This document shows, piece after piece, positions 1-5,100 of a DNA stretch of 5,100 nt. The notes below the pieces were generated by a model, which ran no database searches, was not told where the DNA came from, and saw only the letters and a list, made by a program, of their open reading frames with translations. The translations under genes and the position numbers were made by a program. The number at the start of each line of letters is the position of its first letter. Position 1 is the first letter of the stretch. This stretch comes from Candidatus Peregrinibacteria bacterium (GTDB lineage Bacteria; Patescibacteriota; Gracilibacteria; UBA1369; LOWO2-01-FULL-3). The stretch spans positions 1 to 5,100 of the forward strand of contig JACROX010000100.1 of the NCBI GenBank assembly GCA_016214225.1. The letters are read 5' to 3'.

Positions 1-348
1 AACGCGAATAATTTTGAGAGTGCGATTTTTTATCTTGAAAAAATCGAGGATAAAAGTTTGCTTTTGAATGCTTATCATAACGGGGCGATTTATTATATGA
101 ACAACGGGAATTTTCAAAAAGCCAAATATTATGCTGAGAAAAGCGGAAATAAGGAGATTGTTAAAACCGTTACACATACCGAATGCGTTAAAGAATATAA
201 TGAACTTTTGAAAAAAGTTTCCGGAGTAAAAACCTTGGATGACGCCAAACGGCATAAATACGTTTATCAAAAAATGCTGGATTTGGCCGGAAAGATGGGG
301 GACTCAAAGTTGGAGGCGAGTGCTAGGGAGACGCTTGAGAAGATATGA
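1..348 (+). CDS. TPR-like repeat protein, C-terminal part (5' end outside window)
   Basis: The frame is open from the first base and ends at TGA (346-348), giving the last 115 residues of a longer protein. An internal TTG at 58 could be read as a start, but the upstream codons continue the same helical pattern, so truncation by the window edge is more likely. Visible residues 5-17 look like the second helix of a TPR unit, and residues 23-52 form a fuller TPR-like unit, with the N-x-G-A-x-x-Y, N-G-N-F and A-x-x-Y-A spacing typical of the family. The tail (about 60-115) is charged, probably helical, and rich in Lys and Glu. TPR units are protein-binding scaffolds; the partner cannot be read from this fragment. 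No membrane segment is visible in this part. The gene ends 67 nt before the ATG of the binding-protein gene, which has its own promoter element, so the two need not be one operon. The TPR assignment rests on pattern only. Confidence 0.75.
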   Translation, partial: NANNFESAIFYLEKIEDKSLLLNAYHNGAIYYMNNGNFQKAKYYAEKSGNKEIVKTVTHTECVKEYNELLKKVSGVKTLDDAKRHKYVYQKMLDLAGKMGDSKLEASARETLEKI

Positions 349-375
349 TTGAGTCTGGTTTTTTAGGTCGTTTTT

Positions 376-384
376 TGCTATAAT
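376..384 (+). promoter_or_regulatory. Extended -10 promoter element (TGCTATAAT)
   Basis: A perfect TATAAT at 379-384 is preceded by TG at 376-377, the classic extended -10 arrangement. No good -35 exists: at 17-bp spacing the hexamer is TGGTTT (356-361). Extended -10 promoters are known to tolerate a weak -35. Transcription would start near 391, giving a leader of about 25 nt before the ATG at 416. It lies in the gap after the TPR gene and most likely drives the binding-protein/phosphatase pair. This is inferred from sequence alone. Confidence 0.6.
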
Positions 385-415
385 GTAAAGATTTTTAAGT
401 CTTTATATTGAATTG

Positions 416-1996
416 ATGGAAACTACTCCTGAACAAAATAAGCAGATTTTTTTTGGAAGATATATAAAATATTTTGCGTATGTTTTGTTTGCGATTGGTT
501 TTGCGTGGGTTTTTTCCACGTTGTTTTTTGAAAAAGAAACAGGTTTATTTTTAGGATACCTTGGGCGTTTTCCTCAACAAAAACAAACCGTTGTTTCTTC
601 GATGAATGATTTGAGGGTTATTTATCCCGAGGAACCAACGACTCTTGAATCGACTGTTAATGCTTCATCCGTAAGGTATGGCTTAAATAATATCTATGAG
701 CCTCTTGTTCGTCTGGACAGGGATATGAAAATTCGTCCGGCTTTGGCTCTTTCGTGGGGGATTATTGACGAACATACTTGGGAATTTGCTCTTAGGCCGA
801 ATGTGGTTTTTCAGGATGGCAGTACATTTGAAGCCGGAGATGTCCTTGCAAGCATAAAGAGGGCGAAAAAATATTATAAATCGGAATTGAAAGATTTACT
901 TCTTTCCATCAAAGAAGTGAAAGTTATAAATCCTTTGACCGTTAGAATTACTACAAATGATCCCGATCCCATTCTTTTGCAGAGGCTCGCGAATGTTTTA
1001 ATTATTCCATCCGAGTATAAAGATAAGTCTTTGGATCAGCCTATAGGAACGGGTTCTTATCAATTTAAAAAATGGATTTCCGGAGATAGGATGGTTCTCA
1101 CATCTTTCAATAATTATTGGGGGAATAAATCCAAATTTAAAAATGTCGAGCTTGTTTTTAGAACTGATAAATCCGAAAGGGTGAATATGTTTTTGAGAGG
1201 AGAGGGTGATGTTTTGGCCTTTGTGCCTTTTGACGGAGTGCAGGCCGTGAAAGATGCCGGTTTCAAAATAGCGAGTATCCCAACTCTTGAGGTCCAGTAT
1301 TTGTTTTTTAATGTGAATTCCGATTTTTTTAGTACTCCTGAAAAAAGGAAGGGATTTTCTAACGCTTTTGATAAAGAATCTTTTGTCAAAAATATAGGAT
1401 CTTATTCCAAAACCGATACGCAGTTTGTAAGTAATGGAGTTTTTGGCTTTAATCCCAATATTTCTGCTGTTAAATATGATGCGGCTTCGGTTAAAAATTT
1501 CGTTAAAAACAATAATTTTAACGGTAAAGTTTTGAAATTCCATTTGCCGAAAGGAATGGATTTTCTTGGTGAATATGTCAGACAAACTTTGGGAGATAGC
1601 GGAATTTCCGTTATTGTTTCCTATTTGGAGATGGCTGATTTTTTGAAAAGCATGCAAAATAAAGATGCCGATTTATATTTTCTCGGGTTTAAATCCGATT
1701 TTGGGGACGCAATTGATTTCTTTAAAAGTGTGGCTTTCAGCAAAGGTGAATTTAATTTTGGAGGATATTCGAACTCTGATGTTGATCGTTTGGTCAAGCA
1801 AGCTTTGATTGAAATGGATATCACAAAAAGACGAAATTTGCTTCAAGAAGCGATGCGAATTGTTGTTAAAGGTGATCCTTTCGGTGTGCCGCTTTTTGAG
1901 TATGAGAAGATTTTTAGTTTTGTGAATCAAATTGTGTTTGAGCCTAGGATCGACGGCATGATTTATTTTGATGAATTAACTTTAAAGAGCAAATGA
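416..1996 (+). CDS. Membrane-anchored extracellular solute-binding protein, family 5 (peptide/nickel type)
   Basis: This is a predicted periplasmic-type binding protein of the SBP_bac_5 (DppA/OppA) family, 526 aa, close to the usual family length. Numbering from the ATG: a single hydrophobic segment at about 17-38 follows a short polar N-terminus. There is no lipobox, no clear signal-peptidase site, and no cysteine anywhere, so it is probably an uncleaved signal-anchor protein facing outwards. Family hallmarks follow in order: NNIYEPLVRLD (about 91-101), the W-x-F-x-L-R-x-x-V-x-F-x-D-G-x-x-F-x-A-x-D-V block (about 122-143), GTGSYQFKKW (about 211-220), NNYWG (232-236), a QYLFFN strand (about 294-299), FSNAFDKESF (about 314-323), GGYSNSDVDRL (about 449-459) and a C-terminal DPFGVPLFEYEK block (about 487-498). 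Family members bind peptides, nickel-chelates, sugars or signals; the ligand is not predictable here. The ATG at 416 was chosen over the adjacent in-frame TTG at 413; neither has a Shine-Dalgarno sequence. An in-frame stop at 386-388 limits the start upstream. The stop overlaps the phosphatase start (ATGA), and no permease or ATPase gene is adjacent. Confidence 0.9.
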   Translation: METTPEQNKQIFFGRYIKYFAYVLFAIGFAWVFSTLFFEKETGLFLGYLGRFPQQKQTVVSSMNDLRVIYPEEPTTLESTVNASSVRYGLNNIYEPLVRLDRDMKIRPALALSWGIIDEHTWEFALRPNVVFQDGSTFEAGDVLASIKRAKKYYKSELKDLLLSIKEVKVINPLTVRITTNDPDPILLQRLANVLIIPSEYKDKSLDQPIGTGSYQFKKWISGDRMVLTSFNNYWGNKSKFKNVELVFRTDKSERVNMFLRGEGDVLAFVPFDGVQAVKDAGFKIASIPTLEVQYLFFNVNSDFFSTPEKRKGFSNAFDKESFVKNIGSYSKTDTQFVSNGVFGFNPNISAVKYDAASVKNFVKNNNFNGKVLKFHLPKGMDFLGEYVRQTLGDSGISVIVSYLEMADFLKSMQNKDADLYFLGFKSDFGDAIDFFKSVAFSKGEFNFGGYSNSDVDRLVKQALIEMDITKRRNLLQEAMRIVVKGDPFGVPLFEYEKIFSFVNQIVFEPRIDGMIYFDELTLKSK

Positions 1997-3582
1997 AAGT
2001 ATCTATTCGCAGTAAGTTGATTTTGGCCATTTCACTGCTTATCGTGGTTGTTTTCATGTTCGCGGCATGGCTTTTTATCAATGAAAAAAAGACTGAAATG
2101 GCCGATGATATTTATTTGAATACTCTTTCTTTCGCGAAATTGACCGCGCCGACGGTTGCTTATAATTATGATCTTTATTTGGCTCAAAACAGTTTTGTTT
2201 ATTTCAATCGCGAGATGAGGACTGTTTTTGAGCAAAACAGCGATGTGTCGAAAATCAAAGTTGTTTCTTACGATGGAAATGTTTTATATGATTCCGGAGT
2301 TGATACGGATAAAAAATATGAAGGTACTCCGCGTATTATTGATGACCAAAATACTCTTAAACAAATAAAATCCGAAAATGTTTCTTTAAAAACTTCGGAT
2401 GAAAGACAGGTGTTTTTGAAAGAAAATGGTGATAAATATAATTACGTGGATGCTCTGGAAAAAGCTGTTGAATCTCTGAAGCCCGGGACTCTTATAGATT
2501 ATTTTGTCGTTCCCGCGAATGAAAAATATTCAATTGTTTACTATGTTGATTATCATAATTTGTATGACAGAGTTGATGTGATGGTGAAGAGGATGATTTA
2601 TCTGGCTGTGTTTGGGATCATGCTCGGAATGGTCATGTCTTTTCTTATGTCTTTGCAAATTACAAAGCCCGTTTTTAAACTTGTTGCCGGCGCTGAAAAT
2701 TTGGCGAAAGGAGATTTTAAAACAAGAGTTGATTTAAAAAGCACCGATGAAATCGGATTTTTGGGGCAGACTTTCAATAAGATGGCGTCTGATTTGGAGG
2801 CGAGCGTTGAGGCTAAAATTTATAAAGATAGAGTTACTCATGAACTTGAATTGGCAGTGAAAATTCAAGACCAGTTGATTCCCGATGATGCGGAAATTCC
2901 GAAAGTAAAAGATTTGGATATCGCGGCGGGGCTTATCCCCGCCGAAGAAGTTGGAGGTGATGTTTATGATTTTATAAAAATAGAAGATCGAAAATTGATA
3001 ATGTATTTGGGTGATGTGACAGGACATGGCGTAGCGGCCGGGATTATAAGCTCGATTACAAACGCTCTTTTTTATGGTTATAGTTCCGAAGAAGATTTGA
3101 GTAAAGTTATGATAAATGTAAACAGAGTTTTGAAAGCGAAAACCATGCCGACAATGTTTGTGACTTTGTGTTTGATGGAATGGGATATTGTAAATAAAGC
3201 GTTTCATTATGTAAGCGCGGGACATGAACAGCTTGTGCATTTTAGTTCCGGCGCGGGAAGTTCAGTTTTGACTCCCGCCGGAGGTGTGGCACTCGGAATG
3301 TTGCCTGATGTTTCAAAGCATATAAAGGTCGAAAATGTTGATTTTAAGGCTGGAGATTTTATTGTTGTATATAGTGATGGAATTCCCGAAATGTGGAAAA
3401 ATGAGAAGGAGGCATATGGAGTTGAAAGACTTAGAAAGTTTATCGAAGATTATGCTAAAAGTGGCGGTGAAAAAACCGCCGCTCAGATGAAAGCCGCGAT
3501 TTTAAAGGATGTAAAAGACTTTGCGGGAGGGTATAAGCAGATGGATGATGTTACGTTGATGGTTATGAAACGAACCTCTTAA
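1993..3582 (+). CDS. Transmembrane sensor serine phosphatase: extracytoplasmic domain, HAMP, SpoIIE/RsbU-type PP2C
   Basis: This 529-aa protein has a transmembrane helix at about 8-29 and an extracytoplasmic domain at about 30-199. That domain has a strand pattern (IKVVSYDGNVLYDSG, then YSIVYYVDYHNLYD) suggestive of a Cache/PAS-like sensor. A second transmembrane helix at about 201-221 leads to a HAMP domain (about 222-275, with Pro226 and DEIGFLGQTFNKM), a coiled-coil linker (about 268-296) and a SpoIIE/RsbU-type PP2C phosphatase domain (about 305-527). Metal-binding motifs are intact: GGDVYD (Asp323), GDVTGHG (Asp341), SAGHEQ (408-413), YSDGIPE (Asp462) and MDDVTL (Asp518/519). Known members dephosphorylate phosphoserine on STAS-domain anti-anti-sigma factors in partner-switching cascades. 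The target here is inferred, and no STAS or anti-sigma kinase gene is in the window. The ATG overlaps the binding-protein stop by 4 nt (ATGA), implying translational coupling; the only ribosome-site candidate is a weak AAAGAG at 1984-1989. Its last codons lie inside a large inverted repeat. Length and C-terminus look normal for the family. Confidence 0.92.
   Translation: MKVSIRSKLILAISLLIVVVFMFAAWLFINEKKTEMADDIYLNTLSFAKLTAPTVAYNYDLYLAQNSFVYFNREMRTVFEQNSDVSKIKVVSYDGNVLYDSGVDTDKKYEGTPRIIDDQNTLKQIKSENVSLKTSDERQVFLKENGDKYNYVDALEKAVESLKPGTLIDYFVVPANEKYSIVYYVDYHNLYDRVDVMVKRMIYLAVFGIMLGMVMSFLMSLQITKPVFKLVAGAENLAKGDFKTRVDLKSTDEIGFLGQTFNKMASDLEASVEAKIYKDRVTHELELAVKIQDQLIPDDAEIPKVKDLDIAAGLIPAEEVGGDVYDFIKIEDRKLIMYLGDVTGHGVAAGIISSITNALFYGYSSEEDLSKVMINVNRVLKAKTMPTMFVTLCLMEWDIVNKAFHYVSAGHEQLVHFSSGAGSSVLTPAGGVALGMLPDVSKHIKVENVDFKAGDFIVVYSDGIPEMWKNEKEAYGVERLRKFIEDYAKSGGEKTAAQMKAAILKDVKDFAGGYKQMDDVTLMVMKRTS
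2924..2944 (+). repeat. GC-only 8-bp hairpin inside the phosphatase gene
   Basis: CGGCGGGG (2924-2931) and CCCCGCCG (2937-2944) are perfect inverse complements around a 5-nt loop, an unusually stable stem for this AT-rich gene. It encodes the Ala-Ala-Gly-Leu-Ile-Pro-Ala stretch at the beginning of the PP2C domain. No T-run follows, so it is not an intrinsic terminator. Any role, such as slowing translation at the domain boundary, is speculation. Confidence 0.6.
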
Positions 3583-3693
3583 AAACTATCATCTACTGTG
3601 TTGCAGAAAAATTTTGATTCTCATGTACCAGTAAGTATATTACGAATCAAAATTTTTCTGTCGCCTTGTATCTGATAGTTTTTAAGAGGTTCG
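3571..3693. repeat. Large nested inverted repeat between convergent genes
   Basis: Outer arms at 3571-3591 and 3673-3693 are perfect 21-bp inverse complements. Inner arms at 3604-3620 and 3644-3660 are perfect 17-bp inverse complements. Two equal 12-nt unpaired segments (3592-3603 and 3661-3672) separate outer from inner stem. Inside the inner arms a further 6-bp pairing (3623-3628 with 3635-3640, one G-U) closes a 6-nt loop. The transcript of either strand can fold into one long hairpin of about 123 nt. The outer left arm carries the phosphatase codons Arg-Thr-Ser-stop; the right arm ends 5 nt before the glyA stop codon. The arrangement fits a shared bidirectional 3' boundary, or a MITE-like or palindromic element; I see no clear target-site duplication at its ends. 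Confidence 0.9.
3604..3660. terminator. Putative bidirectional terminator hairpin for the phosphatase operon and glyA
   Basis: The inner 17-bp stem runs from an A-rich tract into GATTC on the left, and from GAATC into AAAATTTTT on the right. A GC-containing upper stem is thus flanked by A-tracts on one side and T-tracts on the other in both directions, as in bidirectional intrinsic terminators between convergent genes. The loop is 23 nt but can fold further. The T-tract is only five long and is partly inside the stem, so the strength is uncertain. The position, between two converging stops 116 nt apart, supports a termination role. Confidence 0.5.
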
Positions 3694-3698
3694 CTCTT

Positions 3699-4943
3699 TT
3701 AAATATTTATCCCCGGTACGGGAAATTTCAAACACATCTCTTTGACCTCTTCTTTTATTTTTGAGTGAAGATCTGTGTTGTTTATATTTGAAATTACTTG
3801 ATCCAGCCAGTTCGCGAGTTGCTCCATTTCCGACTCTTTCATCCCTCTTGTTGTAACTGCCGGGGTTCCAAGGCGAATGCCTGATGGATCCATTGGCGAA
3901 CGTGGATCTCCCGGAACTGTGTTTTTATTCAGAGTTATTCCGACCGTGTCTAAGACTTGTTGAGCTTGTTTCCCGGGAACTCCTTTGTTTGTTAGGTCTG
4001 CTAAAATCAAATGGGTGTCTGTGCCATCCGATATCAATTTGAATCCGTGTTTTTTTAATTCTTCCGCAAGATGACTTGCATTTTTCCTTACCTGTTTAGC
4101 ATATTCTTTAGATGCCGGTTGTAACGCTTCGCCGAACGCAACCGCTTTCCCCGCGATAATGTGTTCGTGTGGGCCTCCTTGCATTCCCGGAAATACCGCT
4201 CGATCTATATCTTTCGCGTATTTTTCTTTGCACATGATGATGGCACCTCTCGGGCCGCGGAGTGTTTTGTGCGTTGTTGTCATTACTACGTCAAAAAATG
4301 GAACTGGGGATTTCAGTTCTCCCGCGCATACCAATCCGGCTGTGTGAGAAATATCCGCCATTGTCAGCGCGCCCACTTCGTCGGCAATGCTTTTAAAGGC
4401 TTCCCAATCTATATCTCTTGGGTATGCCGTGTATCCGGCAACAATCATTTTGGGTTTGTGTTCCTGTGCGAGTTTGCGAATTTCTTCCATGTCCAAACGT
4501 CCGGTTTCTTTGTTTACTTCATACTGAACGAAATTATAGGCTTTTCCCGAAAATGAGATTGGTAAGCCATGGGTTATATGTCCTCCATGATCCAGTTTTA
4601 ACCCCATCACAGTGTCGCCGAAATTTAAAAGAGCGAAATAAATTTCAGAATTTGCCGGTGATCCGGAATAGGGTTGTACGTTTACGTGTTCCGCGCCGAA
4701 AAGTTTTTTTGCGCGCTCAATCGCTAAGTTTTCAACCTTGTCCGTATTTTCTTGTCCTCCATAGTATCTTTTCCCGGGATATCCTTCGGAATATTTATTT
4801 GTTAAAATACTGCCCATGGCTTGAAGTACGCCTCCCGACACATAATTTTCCGATGGGATCAATTCTATTCCTTCCGTCTGGCGTTTTTTTTCAGCTTCAA
4901 CAATCCCGTATACTTCCGGGTCCTCGGACAATACTTTATTCAT
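3699..4943 (-). CDS. glyA: Serine hydroxymethyltransferase (GlyA)
   Basis: This cytosolic PLP enzyme interconverts serine plus tetrahydrofolate and glycine plus 5,10-methylenetetrahydrofolate, supplying glycine and one-carbon units. With the ATG at 4943 the protein is 414 aa, close to the 417 aa of the E. coli enzyme, and its N-terminus ([16 protein letters not shown]) aligns with the start of known SHMTs. Conserved blocks by residue: IELIPSENY (about 26-34), [15 protein letters not shown] (about 49-63, with Tyr51 and Glu53), the PYSGSPAN phosphate-binding stretch (91-98), [10 protein letters not shown] (about 195-204, Asp197 and His200), [12 protein letters not shown] (about 222-233) with the PLP Schiff-base lysine at 226, and [13 protein letters not shown] (about 355-367, substrate carboxylate Arg357). 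All key residues are present, so it should be active. The frame stays open upstream to a GTG at 5051, but that 36-residue extension is not family-like and was not used. No Shine-Dalgarno is seen before 4943. It converges on the phosphatase gene with a shared hairpin between them. Confidence 0.97.
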   Translation of the reverse strand: MNKVLSEDPEVYGIVEAEKKRQTEGIELIPSENYVSGGVLQAMGSILTNKYSEGYPGKRYYGGQENTDKVENLAIERAKKLFGAEHVNVQPYSGSPANSEIYFALLNFGDTVMGLKLDHGGHITHGLPISFSGKAYNFVQYEVNKETGRLDMEEIRKLAQEHKPKMIVAGYTAYPRDIDWEAFKSIADEVGALTMADISHTAGLVCAGELKSPVPFFDVVMTTTHKTLRGPRGAIIMCKEKYAKDIDRAVFPGMQGGPHEHIIAGKAVAFGEALQPASKEYAKQVRKNASHLAEELKKHGFKLISDGTDTHLILADLTNKGVPGKQAQQVLDTVGITLNKNTVPGDPRSPMDPSGIRLGTPAVTTRGMKESEMEQLANWLDQVISNINNTDLHSKIKEEVKEMCLKFPVPGINI

Positions 4944-4990
4944 GTATATTTTGGTTATTTTTAATGCCAAGTGCATTTTCAATGATTTGG

Positions 4991-5018
4991 GTTTTAACTG
5001 CAAGACATTTTGTGTCAA
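4991..5018 (-). promoter_or_regulatory. Candidate glyA promoter
   Basis: Read on the minus strand, a perfect TTGACA (5018-5013) is followed after 16 bp by TAAAAC (4996-4991), which matches four of six positions of TATAAT but lacks the final T. Transcription would start near 4984, leaving a leader of about 40 nt to the ATG at 4943. If this is the promoter, the longer GTG-initiated reading of glyA is excluded. The weak -10 keeps confidence modest. Confidence 0.35.
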
Positions 5019-5064
5019 TTGGTTACGTAGTTTCACGAATCTCAGGTACACCTTGACATGTGGG

Positions 5065-5091
5065 GATATAGAATAAAAGAGATTCTATATC
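5065..5091. repeat. 10-bp inverted repeat upstream of glyA
   Basis: GATATAGAAT (5065-5074) and ATTCTATATC (5082-5091) are perfect inverse complements separated by 7 nt. On the plus strand the stem could be extended by two G-U pairs. It lies about 120 nt upstream of the glyA start and close to the window edge. It could be an operator, or the end of a terminator for a gene beyond the edge; no strong T-run follows on either strand, so its role is open. The rest of the 4944-5100 gap shows no gene. Confidence 0.5.
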
Positions 5092-5100
5092 TTTAACCTA

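Noticed and set aside
301..376. Possible terminator of the TPR gene: GACTCAA (301-307) pairs with TTGAGTC (349-355), then two T6 runs
   Set aside because: The 7-bp stem has a 41-nt loop that is mostly coding sequence, and the T-runs may simply be promoter-region AT content. Too weak to annotate.
998..1930. Minus-strand open frames opposite the binding-protein gene
   Set aside because: They lie fully within a well-supported gene and have the low-complexity look of antisense translation of AT-rich DNA.
3970..3979. Perfect palindrome TTCCCGGGAA within glyA
   Set aside because: It encodes conserved Pro-Gly codons of the enzyme, and CCCGGG recurs elsewhere at Pro-Gly codons; nothing suggests a binding site.
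4944..5051. N-terminal extension of GlyA to the GTG at 5051 (36 extra residues), or a start at the ATG at 4976
   Set aside because: The extension has no counterpart in SHMTs, whose usual N-terminus matches the ATG at 4943, and a candidate promoter falls within it. No upstream start has a convincing ribosome site.
4161..5056. Long plus-strand open frames antisense to glyA
   Set aside because: They are shadows of the clearly conserved glyA reading frame; the translations show no domain pattern and no start signal.
5053..5058. Plus-strand TTGACA as a -35 element of a rightward promoter
   Set aside because: No -10-like hexamer occurs at 16-18 bp spacing; TAGAAT at 5069-5074 is only 10 bp away.

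Overview
The window looks like AT-rich bacterial chromosome. Coding is compact, with one 4-nt gene overlap and short intergenic gaps, and TGA and TAA both serve as stops (standard bacterial code, so not the UGA=Gly code of Gracilibacteria/Absconditabacteria). None of the three visible gene starts has a good Shine-Dalgarno sequence. The membrane-anchored, cysteine-free family 5 solute-binding protein resembles proteins seen in Candidate Phyla Radiation (Patescibacteria) genomes, but this placement is an impression from style and was not tested by any search.

Layout: (1) 1-348, the 3' end of a plus-strand gene with TPR-like helical repeats, cut by the window edge. (2) 349-415, a short gap with a strong extended -10 promoter element. 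(3) 416-1996 and 1993-3582, a translationally coupled plus-strand pair: an uncleaved, N-terminally anchored dipeptide/oligopeptide-type (SBP family 5) binding protein, then a transmembrane sensor with an extracytoplasmic domain, HAMP and a C-terminal SpoIIE/RsbU-type PP2C serine phosphatase. (4) 3571-3693, a large nested inverted repeat between convergent genes; its outer left arm includes the last codons and stop of the phosphatase. (5) 3699-4943 on the minus strand, glyA, serine hydroxymethyltransferase, complete with its catalytic lysine. (6) 4944-5100, the glyA upstream region, with a candidate promoter and a 10-bp inverted repeat.

The anchored binding protein and the sensor phosphatase are the most interesting part. 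No ABC permease or ATPase lies in the window, so the binding protein may present ligand to, or modulate, the neighbouring phosphatase rather than feed a transporter. The phosphatase would act on a phosphorylated anti-anti-sigma (STAS) type partner, which is not encoded here. glyA is an unrelated housekeeping gene (serine-glycine and one-carbon metabolism) that only shares the convergent 3' boundary. I see no mobile-element genes, CRISPR array, tRNA or rRNA.
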